From XYD12-FULL-36-8 sp964613805 (GTDB lineage: Bacteria; Bacteroidota; Ignavibacteria; Ignavibacteriales; Ignavibacteriaceae): DNA of 64,000 bases. This document shows positions 63,201 to 64,000 of this stretch, piece after piece (positions within the stretch are counted from its first letter, which is position 1; each line of letters begins with the position of its first letter). Under the pieces are notes generated by a model. It worked only from the letters and a program-made list of their open reading frames with translations, did not search any database and had not been told where the DNA came from. The stretch covers positions 95,714 to 159,713 of the forward strand of contig CAZTJF010000005.1 of the NCBI GenBank assembly GCA_964613805.1. The letters are read 5' to 3'. The translations under genes and the position numbers were made by a program.

Positions 63201-64000
63201 TTAATTACAATATCTCCTCGAACTTCATTCACAACAACTCCAACAAAATTTGCAAATGAAATGTTGTTTGTTGTGTCATCATCTGGTGTTACTTCAAGTT
63301 TTGCAATAAAATAATTATTTCCTTGCTCAAAGCTCTCTGTTGCAAACATCAATATTGTGCTGTCGCCCGAAAGAAGCAATGTACCATTAAATTGCTCGAT
63401 TAACTCTGATTGCTGCGGAATCGAATCGCGGTTAACATCTTTGAAAATGTTTACCATGTAATTCTGAGATGGATTTAATCCTTTGTTCTTAACTTTGATT
63501 TCAAACTCTGCCTGATCACCAAGAATTACAAATGCACTTTTTGTTTGGAAAGATGATATGGTAAGATCGTTATCTTTTTTAGTGATTGAGTTGATATATC
63601 CAGGAGTAGCTTTGTAAATACTTTGTGATGTTCCCCAATTTTCTATCAAAGTGCTTGGTTGATTAACAGAAATTCTTTCAAGCGATTTGCCGCTTGAACT
63701 TCCTCCCCAATCAGGTGTATAAGTTAAGCTGTCAATTAAAACGGAAAGTGAATCTTTTAGAACAACCGCGTCTCCAGTGTTATTTAAAGCAGGTAAACTG
63801 AAAACAACGAAGCTGGCAACATTTGGAAAGAAATTGACAATTGAAGAATCTCTGCTCAAAACAAAATAGGAATTCGGCTGGATATACAGATCATTGTTAG
63901 TGATTGTTACTAGAGTTGTATTGTCACCGCATCTCCACTTTTTAAGATTTATTGGCTGTACAGTTCTGTTGAAAAGCTCAACCCATTCAGGTTCACCTGT
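60284..64000 (-). CDS. Giant exported lamin-tail/CARDB repeat protein (5' end outside window)
   Basis: The frame stays open to base 64000, so at least 1238 residues belong to a longer protein; the ORF start at 63859 is not real. It alternates lamin-tail domains (five seen, each with a form of GEPEWIELFN followed by LKNW and later YFVISYDS) with CARDB-like Ig domains (three, for example FFGDNVFVSAKVKNLG). The C-terminal 100 residues are a FlgD-like module: VSPNPFSPDNDGFEDF, then IKIYDSKGRLVRTV and IYIIFLEALNE. Such proteins are secreted to the surface; the ending resembles T9SS-associated tails though not the NYPNPFNP form. Its N-terminus and signal peptide are outside the window. Confidence 0.88.
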   Translation of the reverse strand, partial: TGEPEWVELFNRTVQPINLKKWRCGDNTTLVTITNNDLYIQPNSYFVLSRDSSIVNFFPNVASFVVFSLPALNNTGDAVVLKDSLSVLIDSLTYTPDWGGSSSGKSLERISVNQPSTLIENWGTSQSIYKATPGYINSITKKDNDLTISSFQTKSAFVILGDQAEFEIKVKNKGLNPSQNYMVNIFKDVNRDSIPQQSELIEQFNGTLLLSGDSTILMFATESFEQGNNYFIAKLEVTPDDDTTNNISFANFVGVVVNEVRGDIVINEFMYAPASPEPEWIEIYNRSSKVIDLKNYKIADNSDTVVVVKNSTILNPQEYFVISYDSTITNYYRVLSRFVSARFSALNNTGDKIILIDSLNRTIDSLQYQSAWGGNSGKSLERIYANQPSTDSTNWKTSQSKYKATPGYINSVSTKNLDIQVSDIVFNPPYPFFGDNVFVSAKVKNLGTNSASFNLKLFNDANLDSLPDNIVASLDGLNLLPSDSSIIPFNFTINNLQMEKAFYAIAELAQDHDTSNNYFYKRISPGYQSRTVLINEIMYSPINGEPEWIELFNTSSDSINLKNWSVTDIFTTPVTAKIVDDIYINGKSYLVLAKDTTLNYYHRVIPSKVVKLNLPVLNNDVDGVVLKDNRGMTIDSVKYFGDWGGTGGKSLERVSIASPTNLSGNWGSSTDLELSTPGRINSITPKLFDLSVADISFTPRFPISGDNVFVNAKVKNNGSSAANNFSIEFWIDSDSNQVVDLLLSKFNALALAASDSVVFTSASSINNLIFKVLTAVKIIFSADEDTLNNYFEKSVQPGFAERTIIINEVMYAPTGGEPEWIELVNISDQQIDIKDWSVSDILTIPTKVFITNSSLEILPGEYFVIAKDTTFYNYHSDISYKVILKNFGTLGNTEDGVIIYDFRNGIIDSFFCKSSWGGKNGYSLERLSFNLPTNDSSNWITSLSTNRSTPGMVNSINNISPYKRNDVVINEIMFDPDIDNSEFIEFLNLSSDSVNIGGWQIEDENKNSSKLSVTSLMLPPNQYFLLAADSLAIRKYNLESYPYINTVGVSSLGLINTGELILLKDARGNVIDSVWYSDKWHNKNFVSTKNISLERINPRLSGNDSKNWSSSVSSFGATPTTQNSIFTENQNRSNNISVSPNPFSPDNDGFEDFTIINYSLGQQTSQVRIKIYDSKGRLVRTVTNNQPSGSSGSVVFDGIGDDGAALRIGIYIIFLEALNETEGAVETLKTTVVVARKL

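Noticed and set aside
1..64000. tRNA, rRNA, riboswitch, prophage or transposase genes
   Set aside because: I looked through the intergenic gaps and ORFs and found nothing I could support.

Overview
The window is low-GC DNA and most likely comes from a member of the Ignavibacteria or a close relative in the Bacteroidota/Chlorobiota group. Three secreted proteins end in a type IX secretion (T9SS) type A sorting domain with the NYPNPFNP signature (35370-36236, 47647-49932, 54521-56302). Several genes start at TTG, few have clear Shine-Dalgarno sites, and some upstream regions carry the TAnnTTTG -7 box of Bacteroidota. The carotenoid genes (CarR-type lycopene cyclase, CruF, CrtW) fit the same group. 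Both ends of the window cut through genes. I saw no tRNA, rRNA, CRISPR array, prophage or transposase.

Region 1 (1-7365, +) is a tightly overlapping carotenoid operon: crtI (3' part), crtB, an unknown exported protein, a fused CrtYcd lycopene cyclase, a CrtD-like desaturase, a PlsC-type acyltransferase, a family 2 glycosyltransferase, cruF and crtW. Together they predict a monocyclic 4-keto carotenoid whose other end is 1'-hydroxylated, glycosylated and fatty-acylated (myxobacton-like). Facing it are two sensor-kinase genes (7389-10213, -), one with a receiver domain and one that appears to lack the phospho-acceptor histidine.

Region 2 (10357-22157) is the most unusual. On the minus strand lie DppB- and DppC-type permeases coupled to a Ser/Thr kinase-ATPase-TPR protein, then a small exported protein made of seven identical 16-residue repeats, then a gluzincin/beta-propeller/barrel protein. 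The matching ATPases (DppD/DppF type) and a YbaK-like deacylase diverge on the plus strand. No substrate-binding protein is present. A peptide-signalling role is possible but unproven.

Region 3 (22310-43950) is mostly housekeeping and envelope genes: two small conserved-looking ORFs, Ogt, Nfu, asparaginase, a DUF2723 protein O-glycosyltransferase, a GT9 enzyme, a LOG protein, L-2-hydroxyglutarate oxidase, a fused transaldolase/glucose-6-phosphate isomerase, a CBS protein, a beta-CASP nuclease, and a run of LolA, flippase-like protein, outer-membrane barrel, UppP and cyclophilin, then HolA and AMP nucleosidase. Intergenic spaces hold palindromic dispersed repeats and a hairpin-rich stretch (37745-37976) that may be a non-coding RNA.

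Region 4 (44167-64000) holds a VPS10-type propeller protein, an M1 aminopeptidase, a methyltransferase/cupin pair, an acyltransferase-like membrane protein, an MlaF-like ATPase with DUF2721 and Aat, a secreted T9SS protein, a GNAT/DUF2238 pair, a CTAG-type (MjaI family) restriction-modification system whose methyltransferase carries a C-terminal staphylococcal-nuclease-like domain, and the 3' part of a very long lamin-tail-domain surface protein.
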